Below, in pieces: positions 36,560-48,400 of a stretch of 64,000 nt of DNA. The stretch is taken from contig NW_026570263.1 of assembly GCF_019649055.1 (NCBI RefSeq), forward strand, positions 930,001 through 994,000, read 5' to 3'. Both the position numbers and the translations under genes were made by a program. Positions within the stretch are counted from its first letter, which is position 1. Each line of letters starts with the position of its first letter. This DNA is from Paramacrobiotus metropolitanus. Its lineage: Eukaryota > Tardigrada > Eutardigrada > Parachela > Macrobiotidae. The notes below the pieces were generated by a model, which worked only from the letters and a program-made list of their open reading frames with translations, did no database searches and was not told the origin of the DNA.

Positions 36560-37524
36560 ATGGCAGCGGTAGCGGCGCCGGTGGCGAAACGGACGGCCTG
36601 CGACAACGGTTGCATCCCGCTGGGCCGCTACGAGAGCTGCGGCGAGGACCCCAACGCCTTCGCCTGGTTCAAGGCCATCGGTGAGATAAACACATCATTC
36701 TCCCATTCTGAGCCATGTTTACGTTCAGCGACACTGGCCAGCAGCAGCTAATCATATAACATAAACTATGTACAACCGCGACCGCATCATGCCACATAAC
36801 ATAAACTACGTACAACCGCGATTATATTAGCTAGCCGCTATACTGACTGGCAGTCGTTGCGCTGATGCAGGTTACACGGAGAGCCTGTCGCGCAAGTGCG
36901 CCGACAACCAGATGGTGGTGACGTTCAGCAAGGGCGGCCTGGAGAAGGAGTACGTGATGGGCGTGGCCTTCCCGGCGCCCAACATCAGCTGGGACACGCG
37001 CTTCGTCCTCGGCCAGGAGGTGGAGACCCGCGGCGCCGACGGCGCTCCCCTCAAGGTATGCATCACAAGTTTCATAGAGTTATCTGAGAATATAATGCAG
37101 CAGCAGACACAATCGCCAGCATCCGCAGCGTCCAATTAACCGGGTCGCACAGTACCGGTTGGTCGGCGTTAATTGCACTATGATTGTCTTGCAGAGCTCC
37201 TTCGTCTTCTTCCCCGACACCAACGAGCTGGAGGCCAAACACCGCAAGGACGGCTGCTGCAGCTACGCGCTGCGCTACACCTTCCGCGGCAACCAGATGA
37301 CCATCGTAAGAACCCCTAACTTAACGTACCTGCACCTCTCCGATCCGCTGTTTCTCACAATGAAACAGAATTTAATTATTCTGAATAACGCCGGACTACT
37401 TGTGTGACCTTTACGTTGCCGAAGCCGGTCGCAATTAAGTGCATTAACTATTGTCATCTTCGGTGTCTTGCAGACACGCACTGCCGGCGGCGTCACGTCC
37501 GTGCGCAAGTTCAACAAAGCCTGA
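36560..37524 (+). CDS. Fatty-acid-binding-protein-like intracellular lipocalin
   Basis: Cytosolic lipid carrier family. Exons 36560-36680, 36871-37055, 37195-37305 and 37474-37524; phases 1, 0 and 0; 155 aa. The four-exon layout is that of animal FABP genes. The N-terminal part IPLGRYESCGEDPNAFAWFK corresponds to the first strand and helices. LGQEVETRGADGAPLK, KHRKDG and the closing TRTAGGVTSVRKFNKA match the FABP pattern (…G.E…T.DG…K…, then …RxFxKA). There is no signal peptide; about 18 residues precede the usual start. In tardigrades the secreted SAHS stress proteins are thought to derive from this fold, but this protein lacks their secretion signal. Ligand unknown. Confidence 0.85.
36753..36821. 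repeat. Direct repeat of 29 bp in FABP intron 1
   Basis: The word around acataaactatgtacaacc (36753-36781) recurs with two differences at 36793-36821, a period of 40 bp. It is intronic and has no evident role. Confidence 0.85.
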
Positions 37525-38455
37525 CGTCAGCGATAAAAACTGCATATTATAACTTCCAGTGGATTAAACCAACAACGGCATCAAGACGACCTGTACACAG
37601 CCGCGTAGTACGCGCTTATGTCGACGCATGTACCGCATATATATAAGTGCTGCGCCTTACGCATTTTCTGAAGCTAAACGCCAATAACATGAATAGTATC
37701 AGTTGGGACCGGAAATGCCGGCGGTGAAATGACATTATGAACCCCAATCGTGTAATCAGTTTTAATTGACCGATTGTGAACAAGGGCAACATGTGCTTGC
37801 AATAATTGGGCGCTGCTTGTACAGCACAGCATACAGATACTGTATTAAGTGGCTTCTATGAAGCAAACCGTTAATTCCACTAGCAGCATCGAGATTTGTA
37901 GCACGTACCGCGGTAATTGCGTCTGTCCTGTTAATAGGTAAAGAAAAGAATTATGCGCAAATATGGCGCAGACCAGCCAGCATCATAACACAGTCGGTAG
38001 CGACACAGACAAATTTGGGAGAACGCGTATATCCACGAAAGCAATTAATCTGCCATCAGCGGAATAAATAGGCTAGCTAGAGCGCTGACGCTGAGCTATA
38101 CAGCGAAGATCATGGCCAGGCAGGGAACCGCAATGAACTGAACCGAATGAACTAGTAGCTCTACACGTGAAAGACACACAGCATCGTCCGCTCGCTGCAG
38201 CACGCCCACAACGCGTAACAATGTACGCGTGTATCGTGCTTAACTGCGTATATATATCCACAAAGGTCACGCATATATATATCCACAAAGGTCACGCGCT
38301 GTCCCACGCTTCACAGTCATGCCGGCAACGTATTCTCCGCGCACACACACTCGGCAGTCACTTTGTCAGAGATCCCGGGGCGTCGGCTGACATCCGGCAG
38401 GGATGAACCGGGACGTCCCGGCCAAAAGGGGAATTTTTCACCGGCGACCCGGCGG
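37525..38455. other. Convergent 3' region between the FABP-like gene and myoglianin
   Basis: No gene was recognised. It contains a tandem 25-bp repeat with two AAAGGTCAC words at 38248-38297. It should hold both 3' UTRs; an AATAAA is visible near 38064 on the plus strand. Confidence 0.5.
38248..38297. repeat. Two tandem 25-bp units, each with an AAAGGTCAC word
   Basis: The units 38248-38272 and 38273-38297 differ at one base. Each carries atatatatccac followed by aaaggtcacgc. AAAGGTCA is the monomer site bound by NR4A-, ROR- and Rev-erb-type nuclear receptors. Binding here is not shown. Confidence 0.85.
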
Positions 38456-41400
38456 TCAGGCGCAGGCGCAGCGCGCCACGGACATGCCGGGCAGCATGCC
38501 GGTGACCAGTTCGCCGTTCTCGCCGTAGTAGATGATCTCCATGTCCAGGGCGCGGCTGGGCGTGCAGCAGGGCCCGACGTTGGCGTCCTGGTCCTGCTGG
38601 CGACGCGGCCGCGTCTTCTCCGTCTCGGCCAGCGCGTTGCTGGCCAGGTGGGCGTAGTGCAGGGCGGGGTTGAAGGTGCTGCGGTCGGCGGCCGTCCCGC
38701 AGGGGCCGCTGCAGTAGTAGGCCTCGTAGGTGCGCGGGTGCACCACGAAGCCCCAGCCCATGGCCGTGAAGTTGATCTGCAGCGGGTAGCGGCAGCAGTA
38801 GTTGCCCGGCTTGTCCTCCGAGCAGTCGGGCTGCAGACCGCGCCGGATCCGCTTCGGCTTGGGCCGCACCATCACGTCCAGGTACATGCCCTGCCCACAC
38901 CAACGAACGAGTAAAGAATCAGACAAAATAATTACCAGAATGCAGTTAACCGTCTTCGCCGCGAAGTCGATAACCGTAGCATCATTTTATTCGACGCTAA
39001 TAAATAAACAACATAATTAACGCGACACGGCACCGCGCCTGTTAATCTGTTCAGGGAAATCGACAAAAAACTGCATAATCGCATTATCGAATGGGAGAAA
39101 TCCATTCCACCAGATTTATTGTTCCAAGTCTCGAGCTTCATGATCAGCGCGGTAATTCTCAGCGGGTTTTTAGAACTGCTTCGTCACTACGAGCAGATGC
39201 CTAGATGGTACGAGTCTAATACTGAATAAAGTTAAGGAAACAAATTCAGCATTATCTGCATGAAGTTATTAGCCCTCCAACGCTCACTACCCGAAGGATG
39301 GGAGTTTGTTTGTGAAAACTTGGATTTCCCGATGAAAAAATTCAATTAAGAATGGGAATTTTTGGTGTGCTTGTACTGACCATAAGTCACCGATGGTGAC
39401 CTGGGTGTGCAGCAACACCATTGGGCATGAATAGCGTAACTCGCACGCTCCCTGTAACTCGTAACTCTAACGGTGAAATGCATTTTTTATAACTGCCCAT
39501 GGGTCTGTACGTACTTAAAGTGGAATAAAACGACAGTGAATAAATATGAATTTATTTACGATAATGTAACAATGGTATGTTATTACACTGCATGCGCACA
39601 AGTACATAAAACATTTATTTCGATAGCATTGTTTTCAAAATGTGGCCTGCACTTACAAAGCTTTTTTCATCCTCCGTCGCGGGATGCAGTAGCGCCCAGT
39701 TGGTGCCCTCGGCGTCCAGGGCGGAGACAAGGAGGCCGTAGTTGCCGGCGACGTCGTGGTCCTGGCGCCAGTGGGAAATGAACTTGCTGAGCCGGAACTC
39801 CGCCCACTGGCCGTGCTTCTTCAGCTCGACGACGCGCGAGGCCTCCTGCGTCCACACCGGGTCCACCCGCAGACTGCCGCCCGCGCCGCCCGACCGGACC
39901 AGCAGCTCCGCGCGCATCTTCAGCGGCTGCAGCAGCAGGTGACCTTTGGCCTCGTCCCCGCCCGTCCCGCGGATGTACACGTGCAGACTGCTCTTGTCCT
40001 GCTCCGACTTGCGGACGTGCGTGGTCACGTTGAAGAAGAAGGAGTGGTTGCGCATCTCCGCTGGCACGTTCCACTCGCTGGGCACTGTGCGATATGAATC
40101 ACAGGTTATACAAAATAAGCGCTGGAACATCATGCTACAGTCAGCACTAGGAATGTCTCGGGGCGCAAAGCTCCTAACACACAAACACGAGCGATTTCCT
40201 CAGACTAAGCTGTATTCCTGTGGATATCACTTTACTGTCTAACGTTATTTATTTTTCACAAAAACCTCCCACCCGAATATTTCAAATAAAAAAAAATGCA
40301 AGGACTTCCGGTGCTTGAAGCAGTTGCAACCGATCGGTGCAGCAGGGCAATACAAATTTTATCTGGGAACGTTTTTAAAAATTTGTATCCCGCCTAGTTA
40401 ATTTTCGTTACAGAAATTGGCTTTCTCTCTACTTCTAAAAAAAATTAAGAAAAATTACAAGAAACTATCCCGAGTTGCAAATGCCTTTCCTGAAGCCAGA
40501 TTGAGACAAAATCAACCGATCAGCACAGACACTCACACCCACCATATATGCGAATCGTACACACGTACTCTCTGCTTTCTGCCGGGACAAGTACAACTGA
40601 CCCCGCTTGCAAAACTTCCGGTTAAAGTAAAGCATCGGATATCCTCATTTTGTGCGTGACGATAAACCAGTACGTGCCTTTATATTACCGTACGCAAAAT
40701 TCCCGTAATGCCGGAACAATGATCAGACAGTTCAACGTACGGTCCGCGATAGCGCTCGCGCGACCGGGTTATAAGCTGCCACCGCAACTGAATAATAATT
40801 ATATTGAAGTATATATATATTTAACGCGTACAGAAATGCGCGTATTACAATTAAATCGCGGCTCGTACAAGCTAGCACTGGGCGTATGTAGCGGCACTAT
40901 CTGATGTGCATATCAAGATGTACACGCCGTGGCCGGTGGCAGTGCGGCCGCTTGGCGGCACGGAGCATTGATCGCTAGACAATGCCATCCAAAGTTCAAG
41001 TTCACTCGTAAACCTCGGCCCGAAAACCTCCAGTAATTCTGCAGTTTCTATTCTCTTTCCCAGATGCATGCACAACTGACCCACTGCTCCAGCTTCCCCT
41101 TCGTGCATGGGAACCGTTGCCGGCCGGTGAGCGTTGGCGCGCGGCCTTGGCCAGCACCGAGCCAACGATCACCATATAACAGCACACTTAGATTGCTATG
41201 GCAGATTACAAATCAGGCCGCTGCGGTTACGTGGGGTGTGCATGTGCCACTGCACAGCGTCCAACTCGCTTATATGACTGCCGGCTTGTAACTGCCTTGG
41301 CACGACAACCCAAAGAAACCTTTCCATGGAATCAACCCATCAGAATTTTTTTTTACTTATTAATAAGGGCGAGATAATTATTTTATCCGGTTCCATGGCT

Positions 41401-42154
41401 GCCGACAACGCTTAAAGCGAATCAGAAAATTATGCTTAGTCAGGTCGACCTGGTTCCCGCAGGTGAAAAGCCAGCTTTACTCCGACCGGCACCAGTTCCA
41501 TATTTATCTATATATACTGATCATCGATCGCTAATCTACACGCCTGATCAGCAACGCTTGCGACAACGCTGAGAAATTAACTGAGAAACCGCTTGCGCAA
41601 CAGCTAATCAATTAATTTAGTGACCAAACTATGTAATAAAAAATGATACGGCACTTACGCGGCTCCGGAAAAAGAACAACGCGACTGGGCTGGAAGATGG
41701 CCTCGTCCGGCTCCTCCTCCTGCTGGCGCTGCATGATCTCCTCGATGTGCTTCCTGATGGAGTGGATGTGCGAGGGATTGCGCTTCTGGGCCTCTGTCAG
41801 CTGAGGTATTCGTCCGTCGCGGAAGCCCAATTTGTTCAGCATGTCCTTCTTGAAGGAGTCTTCCCGCACCGCCCGGTTTAATAACGTCGGCCCGGCGGTC
41901 AGGCAACTGCCGCTCGCCAGCGCCGCCGGCGCACTACTGCTCTGCCGGTCAGCGGCCGCTACGCTGACCCCGCCCCCTTTGCACGTCCGGTTGTGGTGGC
42001 GGTGCATGGGCGTGGCGTGCTGGGGATGCGGGGCGCTGGAGGTGTGCCGGCAGAGGGATGTACTGCTCAGCAGGCACAGCGTTAGCAAGGTGTAGTACAG
42101 CCAGGGATACATCCATGCGGCCGCCGCTCTCCTTAATATATTATTATAATCCAT
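38456..42154 (-). CDS. myo: TGF-beta-family ligand, myoglianin / GDF8-11 group
   Basis: Secreted activin-branch ligand; relatives restrain muscle growth and, in insects, control moulting and neuron remodelling. Exons 42154-41659, 40084-39657 and 38890-38456 (452 aa), phases 1 and 0. The signal peptide is around MYPWLYYTLLTLCLLSSTSL (a start at 42112 is equally good). The prodomain includes DMLNKLGFRDGRIPQLTEAQ and later KKHGQWAEFRLSKFI. A furin-type site RIRR precedes the mature domain of about 126 residues, which has nine cysteines: DC, CCRYPLQINFTAMGWGF, YYCSGPC, GPCCTP, MSVARCACA. A Gln/Arg-rich insertion of about 16 residues, including RPRRQQ, precedes GPCC and is absent from vertebrate GDF8. 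The usual terminal CGCS reads CACA. Confidence 0.95.
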
Positions 42155-44072
42155 TCTGTAGCTGCACATCTCCCTCCGTAACACAGATAAACCCACCAGA
42201 CAAAGAGTGCAAAAAAACTCTGTGAATGCAGTCCAAATCAACACAACAATCGCGCTGCGAATCAATTAGAGCCGCAGATTAATCCGCCAGATAAATCAAA
42301 TAAACCATTGCAATATGAAGAAACCTGCAAGTTTGCGAATATAAATAAATTTATGCATCGTCCGCTCTACATCACTAACATAATTAAAGCATGCAATTAA
42401 AATATGCACTTGTGACTAATTAATTTTTTACAAATATAGAAAAGGCAACGTACAGAATAGCTGCAAAATTAGTACCTCGTTAAAAAGTGACCTTAAAAGA
42501 CACAAAAAAAGGTTGTATTCGGCAAAGTCGGTGGTATAACATAAATCTGACTGGAACGACACAGATTTGAACATAAAATCCCTTAAACGTCATTAATAAA
42601 TGATTTTAATACATATTACACATACTAATAGCTACATATCAATAAATTCTGTATAATGACGTGATACCATTATAATATGGTTTTAAAAATTAAATTTATG
42701 ATAATATTACTACTTGTATTAATAATCATCATAATTAAACAGATGACTCACTTACATTAAAAGCACTGCTGTTTTATGAGCGTACGCTAACGCTGCGTGC
42801 TTCCGGTTGATGCGGACTGAACTGCCGTACAATAAACAAAATCCGTTCCATTCTGCGGCTATGGAATTCCCGGGGATACCTTGACACGGCGGACAACATC
42901 ATCGGTGCCGCAGTGCCGTACAGCTGGCAGACGGCGGCAGCGGTGATAGAAAAACTTGGGCAGTAGTGATAAATAAATAAGTATTCACCAGATATGAATG
43001 GATAAGGAAATCGCTATCGTGCCGGCAATCGCTAATATGTAACGAGTACTCGTACGGTAATTGCGCATCTGAATAACGAATGCATGCGCGGACTTGGAAT
43101 CGTTGTTACGAAGAACCATGCAAAAAAGGTGGAGAAAGTTTTTTGTTGGCAGCACCACGAGGGAATAATGTAATTTGATTTGCATGTCTAGATCTGACCA
43201 GCCATGTCATGTCAGCTGTTGACGCTGTGGAAGCGAACTGTTCAGCCGAATGTGAACAACAACGTCGCAACCCATACGCCAATTGGCAAAGGCAAATTTA
43301 ATAAGATTGTATTAACACTACGCCGACCGACAACTTACTTATCCTAGCCAAATTCTACTGGCTGGCTGGACCGGACGGCAAAAAGGGAAAGTCCAAAGAT
43401 CACCGCCGCCAGCCACATTATTAACCAACATGATTGTTTTTCCCAGAGTATTTACCGGTACATACTGTAAATTAAATAATATATACCGGTACAAGATGCT
43501 GTTGAAACTTGAATCAGTGTGTACAGTACAGTATAAATTAAAGTGCATATCGGTCAGCGTATAGCCGGTGCAGCACTGTAGCCTCGTACAGGAGACGGCC
43601 GCCAATGCGCGTGAAGGCCCATCTGTTACAGTCGTACGTACTCGTAAGCAAAGCGGGTTCATCAAGATATGCAGTACAGCTGGCTGCTAATAAATCTTCA
43701 CGGCCGACAGCATTGATTTTAATTGTGCTGCACACTGTACAGGACGGCAAGCGCGCCGCGTCTCACCAGTCAGCCAGTGAAGCGGATAATGTAATGTGAT
43801 TATTTTGCGATTGTGAGATGGATGCCGGCGTCGCGGATGCCGCCAGCGACCAGACACAACATCCCTGCGCGCGGCAAGAACAGACCCGCTCAGCCGCGAC
43901 CAGCCAGTGTTTTTTTTTATTACCAGGAACACAAGAGACCGCCGCGACGCATACATATCTAATCAGGCGCAAGTGCATGGGATTACCATAATCACCAACA
44001 AATCCAAATACCAACCAGGCAGCCACGCAGCGACAACACAACGTCTGCATAATAACATGACAGATTGGCAGA
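42155..44072. other. Spacer upstream of myoglianin, downstream of mS26
   Basis: No gene was recognised in 1.9 kb. It should hold the myoglianin promoter and 5' UTR and the mS26 3' UTR. A reverse-complement AATAAA sits at 43917-43922, about 150 bases past the mS26 stop. The DNA is AT-rich at 42.3-42.75 kb. Confidence 0.55.
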
Positions 44073-45928
44073 CTACATCTCGCGGGACTGCTGCTGCTGC
44101 TGTTGTGGCGGCTCGTCTGCCGCGTCGGGAGACGGCTCCTGCAGGCGCAGCTGGCGCTCCCGTTGGCGTCCCAGCAGGCGTTCCTCGCGCGTGGGGAAGA
44201 GGTTGAGACGGCGCAGGGGATCGGGCCGGCCGAAGCGCTTGTGGCCGCCCAGATCGATGGCGAAGTTGTAGTCGGTGGGGTGGTCCAGGGCGCGGTGGAT
44301 GCGCGCCTCCAGGTTGGCCGGCGTCACCATGTGCGCCACGATGGCCTGTGGATGATGAAGGGTTTATTTAGGTGCAGTACCCAGCGGACGAGCTGCAGGG
44401 CAAATACCCACCTTCTTGCGGCGGACCTGCTCCTCGCGGATGTCCCGCTCCATCTTGGAGCGCGTCTCCCACTGCATCAGCATATCCAGTCGCTCGTCCG
44501 CGCGGTAACGCAGCTCCTCCGCATGCCGCGCTTCCCTACACGCATCAAACTAACACTAACCACGCAATCCCTCCATCACTGTCCAATTCGCATTCGCAGA
44601 TCATTAATAATCTACAGTATTCCTACCACGCTGATAATTCCATGCTTGTAAATCGTATTGGTTAATTGCACATAACAAAAACTGCGGCGCGTGATGGCAA
44701 TATGTCAGGATTATCAAATTCGGAAAATATTGACTTATTATACAAAATGCTGATTAAATAAAAACAATGCTGATCCAATTACAAAATTAATGTACAAAGT
44801 CATAAAAATAACATACATAACATACATGTTTCAGTTGTAAAATGAACGAAAGCTGATGCTTAAAAGTTAGATTAGAAAAATGCAATTAGAACAGAACTTT
44901 AAAAACTGAGAAGATTGCTGGTTAAATGGGAGAGCGGATGGGATTACGAGCGAAATAATAACTGCGGCGGAAAAATGGAGGAAAAAATGAGTTGTTGTCT
45001 CAGCAGAACTGACCTGACTTTGGCCACCTGCGCGTTGTCGGCGTCGTTGGCCTCAAGGACCTTGACAAAGTCCGGCGGCAGGGGCGCCGAGGTGGGCAGC
45101 GCGGGGGCCAGCGAGTCGAGGGGGGAGGGCAGGGCGGGGCCCCCCGGCGAGGGGCGGATGCTCTCGGCCGGGTAGTGCTCCGCCTTCCACGCCGCAAAGT
45201 ACGAACTGCAACACACACACACACATGCGGGATATGCACTGGCAACGTCACAAAATTATTCCCGAATCCCGAATGTTCACGATTAATCATTAACCACATT
45301 TTAAAAAATGGCAGCTTAAATCAAGAAAAATTCCGTTACGAAAGGAACTTAATAACTGAATCAAATTAAAAAATTACTGAGCACTTGCTGATAAAACCGA
45401 AAAATTCGATGAAAAAGCGCTTATTAAAATAATTAAATTGAAGAAAAAATATGGAAAACTGCTGATTAAATTGAAAAATTCATATGCAAAAATCAATGAA
45501 AAACGGAGGGTTAAAATTTAAACTAAGAAAATTAGATGCAGAAAAATAGCTGGAAAAACGAATAGAAAATTAAATTAAATTGCTGATTAATATTCAAGAA
45601 ACGAAGAACTGCTGGTGTAGGGTAGAGAAGCTGAGACTGACGCGAGGGAGCGGCGGTTGGTCTTGTAGTGGTTGTAGCGCCAGAAGAGCTGGCTCATCTC
45701 CCAGGGATCCTCCTCGGGCATGGGCATGACCCAGTAGCGCTTCTTGCGCGCCCGCGGCAGTCCCCGCGGTTTGCGCGCGCGGTACTTGCCGCGCTGCGCC
45801 GTCGCGTCCAGTCCGCTGGCCGCCGCCGCCAACGGCTCCACCAGCAGGCGCCGCGCACTCTCCCCCACCAGGCCCTTCAGCAGGGGGTGCCCCGTCAGGC
45901 CCAGCACCAGCCCGCGGACGCCAAACAT
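44073..45928 (-). CDS. MRPS26: Mitochondrial small-subunit ribosomal protein mS26
   Basis: Animal-specific protein of the mitochondrial 28S ribosomal subunit. Exons 45928-45642, 45205-45014, 44535-44412 and 44345-44073; phases 2, 2 and 0; 291 aa (human about 205). The first exon has a basic Arg/Lys-rich region (RGKYRARKPRGLPRARKKRY), as expected near a mitochondrial targeting sequence, then WEMSQLFWRYNHYKTNRRSL. The third exon is a charged helix (EARHAEELRYRADERL). The last carries the family signature TPANLEARIHRALDHPTDYN, which matches human ENLEARVEAALDSRKNYN. A proline-rich insert of about 45 residues in exon 2 and a Gln-rich tail lengthen the protein. It is head to head with ADAT3. Confidence 0.88.
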
Positions 45929-46484
45929 CCCGCCAGCTGCAGATCACACAGATCGACACAATCCGCTGCGAGCTCGCCTAGCACGCCTCACTTCGCACGC
46001 AACGCAAACTGCTCTGCAAGATCAGCGACTGACACACGGATATGAAAATACACATGTATAAACACTGAGATGTGTCCCAAAGTCCAAGTGAAAGAAAAAC
46101 CCGAGAATTTTCTCGCAAATTTGAAACTAACACACAGACACAGCAGAAACTCGATATCAAATTTTGATCAGGAAGTGAAAAACTGCAGATTATTTTGGGT
46201 TGCGTAGCGCAAGCGACGGTAAGTTTGAGGGGCGGTATAGGCTGTCGCTGCGCTAACCGCCTTGGATGGCAAGCAGTAGCGTGCTTAAGCAAGAAACGCC
46301 AACCTGAAGTTGGTGGTAAACAGCAGTAGAGTTAAAAGTGAAAATTCAAAGTGAATTTCTTTTTTTATAGTCGTCATTTCGCTTCCTGGCTTTATTTCTG
46401 AATACGGATCGTTGCCTGATGTTTTAATTATTTTTTAATGAATCTCTAAACTGTTAATCATTGCGTAAAGAGGCTGGAGACACG
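45929..46484. promoter_or_regulatory. Divergent upstream region of mS26 (-) and ADAT3 (+)
   Basis: Five hundred and fifty bases separate the two start codons. A shared promoter region is likely. No TATA box or other gene was recognised. Confidence 0.5.
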
Positions 46485-47925
46485 ATGGCTGCGGAGAAGA
46501 CGGAGAGCAATGGAAACGGAGCGCATGCAGGACGACGCTGGCAGTTCGTGCGCATCTGGCCGGGCGAGTACCTGTCGCCTGCCGAAGAGGGTACCGTCAC
46601 TGACTTCCTTTCATCAAGCCCAGCTGCATAATTTTCCCTGGTCTTCCCTGATTTTAGGATTGGTGTTGGTGGGGACGTTGAAGAAAGCTCAGGATATTGG
46701 CAAGAGCGTAGCGTAAGCCAGCGCATTTTCAACGTTGTGTCGCCATGAGCACCCGCACAGTGGAGTTGACTCGTTTGCTGTTTAGAACAGACTGCTCAAC
46801 CGCGTGCAGCCGCTGCCGGCGCTGCGCCATCTGAAACGCGTACGACACGTCGGCGAATCCCTCGGACAAAGTAAGAAATTAATAAATTAATTATTTATTT
46901 TTAAGTAGTTGTCTAGACTAGCGCAGGTATACTCGTAAATTGTTGGATAGAAATCAGCACGACAAGCTCGCCTCGTAACTGATAGCTTCTCCCTTTTTCA
47001 GAGCGCACCGCCGAGATAATCGTCAGCCGCGCCGCTGCCGATCACTCCGTGGACCAGGAAGTTCCCACCCACCTTGTCCTGACCGCCTCCGAGGAATCCC
47101 CCCTGCTGGAGCTCCTCCAGCCCGCCTTGATCGTCCGCCGCGTGTCCTTAACGCGGCCCCTGACGCAGCAGCACGTAACCGCCTCCCAGCGGCTCTGGCC
47201 CACCATCACCCCCAAGTCAGTCATCCAGGCTGCCTTTCTGAACTTCCGCTGATGTAGTATGGTCTCGTTTGCAGTCCGCTGGTCTGCCTGGACACCCACG
47301 GTCTGCCCGCCGCGGAGGAGGCCGTCCTCGGTGACTTCCTGGAGCTGTTGACGGAGGAGGACGGGGAGGGAGGGCGGACGTGTGCCGGCAACAGCGTCAT
47401 CATTGCTGACGGACGCTCCGCCCACTGCTCCCTGATTCGCGGGGCCAAGAGCGTGCCGGCCTCGCCGCTGGACCATCCCGTGCTGCACGCGCTGGGGATG
47501 ATGGCCGCCAGTCAGCGACAGTCCGGTGAGCTGCTATATTTAATTTTATTTTATTTATATTGTTAGTATTTTTCTATTATTATTTATTTTATGCTTGAAA
47601 TGCGGTGTCTATAGTGAAGAAAGAGAAAGCGGCGTTGCCGGCGGAGGAGGGCGACGCCGGAAGCTATCTCTGCACGGGGCTGACGGCCGTCTTGGCACGG
47701 GAGCCTTGTATCATGTACGCATCGCGTCCGTTCTGTTAAACGCCGCGTGATTGACGGTGTTTGTGCAGGTGTGCGATGGCGCTGGTGCACGGCCGCATCG
47801 GGCGCATCGTCTTCCGGCAGGCGGGAGCGGGCGACGGCGGCGTCCTGTCGGTGTACAAGCTGCAGGCCCTCAAGCAGCTCAACCACCGCTTCACCGTCTT
47901 CCACGCGCAGCCACGCCCAAGTTAG
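46485..47925 (+). CDS. ADAT3: tRNA adenosine deaminase non-catalytic subunit ADAT3
   Basis: Partner of ADAT2 in converting A34 of tRNA anticodons to inosine. Seven exons (46485-46590, 46658-46712, 46791-46870, 47002-47215, 47275-47525, 47615-47714, 47769-47925), all phases matching, 320 aa. The N-terminal domain contains LLNRVQPLPALRHLKRVR, as in human ADAT3, and RRVSLTRPLTQQHV. The deaminase domain has DHPVLHALGMMAAS, YLCTGLTAVLAREPCIMCAM, ALVHGRIGRIVF and LNHRFTVF. In the active-site His-Ala-Glu motif the Glu is replaced (HAL), as expected for the non-catalytic subunit, while the PCxxC zinc ligands remain. Exon 2 (55 nt) is short and is needed to keep the frame. AATAAA lies at 48056-48061. 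Confidence 0.94.
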
Positions 47926-48400
47926 CCATGCCGATGTTTCTCTGCTCTTTTGCATTTTCTACGGCGTTAGTATTGAAACTACCGTACTTTCCGTTTAACG
48001 AGTATTTGCGCTAATCCGGCGTTTAGTTGAGGAAAGAAAGATATTTGGTTATATAAATAAATGCCCGTTTGGCCCCGGTTCTGCGTCGTTGTCGCGTTGT
48101 ACGGTGTATTGCGCCCGGCACTGGCGTTATTATAAACAACATGTGCGTTGGGAAAGTGGCGACATGTAAACATTAGCGCGGAGTGTTGCCTAATCGTCCC
48201 TGCCCGGCGGCGCTGACTGCCGGCCGTCTGTTTAGATAAGGTGCCTTTTAAAGGTCACCGCTACGCGCCGTTTCCCGGCGCAGGATGCAGAATCGTGTCG
48301 CCGTTGAGTTAGTTGTGCCGAGCGAGTCATTTGCGTTTTTCCATTTCACCGTGCTGCGTGAGTGTTGGTTGTGAGTTGTGTGTAAGGGAATAGCGTGAAG
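47926..48400. promoter_or_regulatory. Short spacer between ADAT3 and troponin T
   Basis: Only 475 bases separate the ADAT3 stop and the troponin T start on the same strand. They must hold the ADAT3 3' end and the muscle promoter/leader of troponin T. AAAGGTCAC occurs at 48250-48258, about 150 bp upstream of the troponin T ATG. Confidence 0.5.

Noticed and set aside
45220-45600. Purine-rich quasi-repeats (ctgattaaa, gaaaaattc) in mS26 intron 1
   Set aside because: Loose, low-complexity similarity only, typical of the AT-rich introns here; no defined unit.
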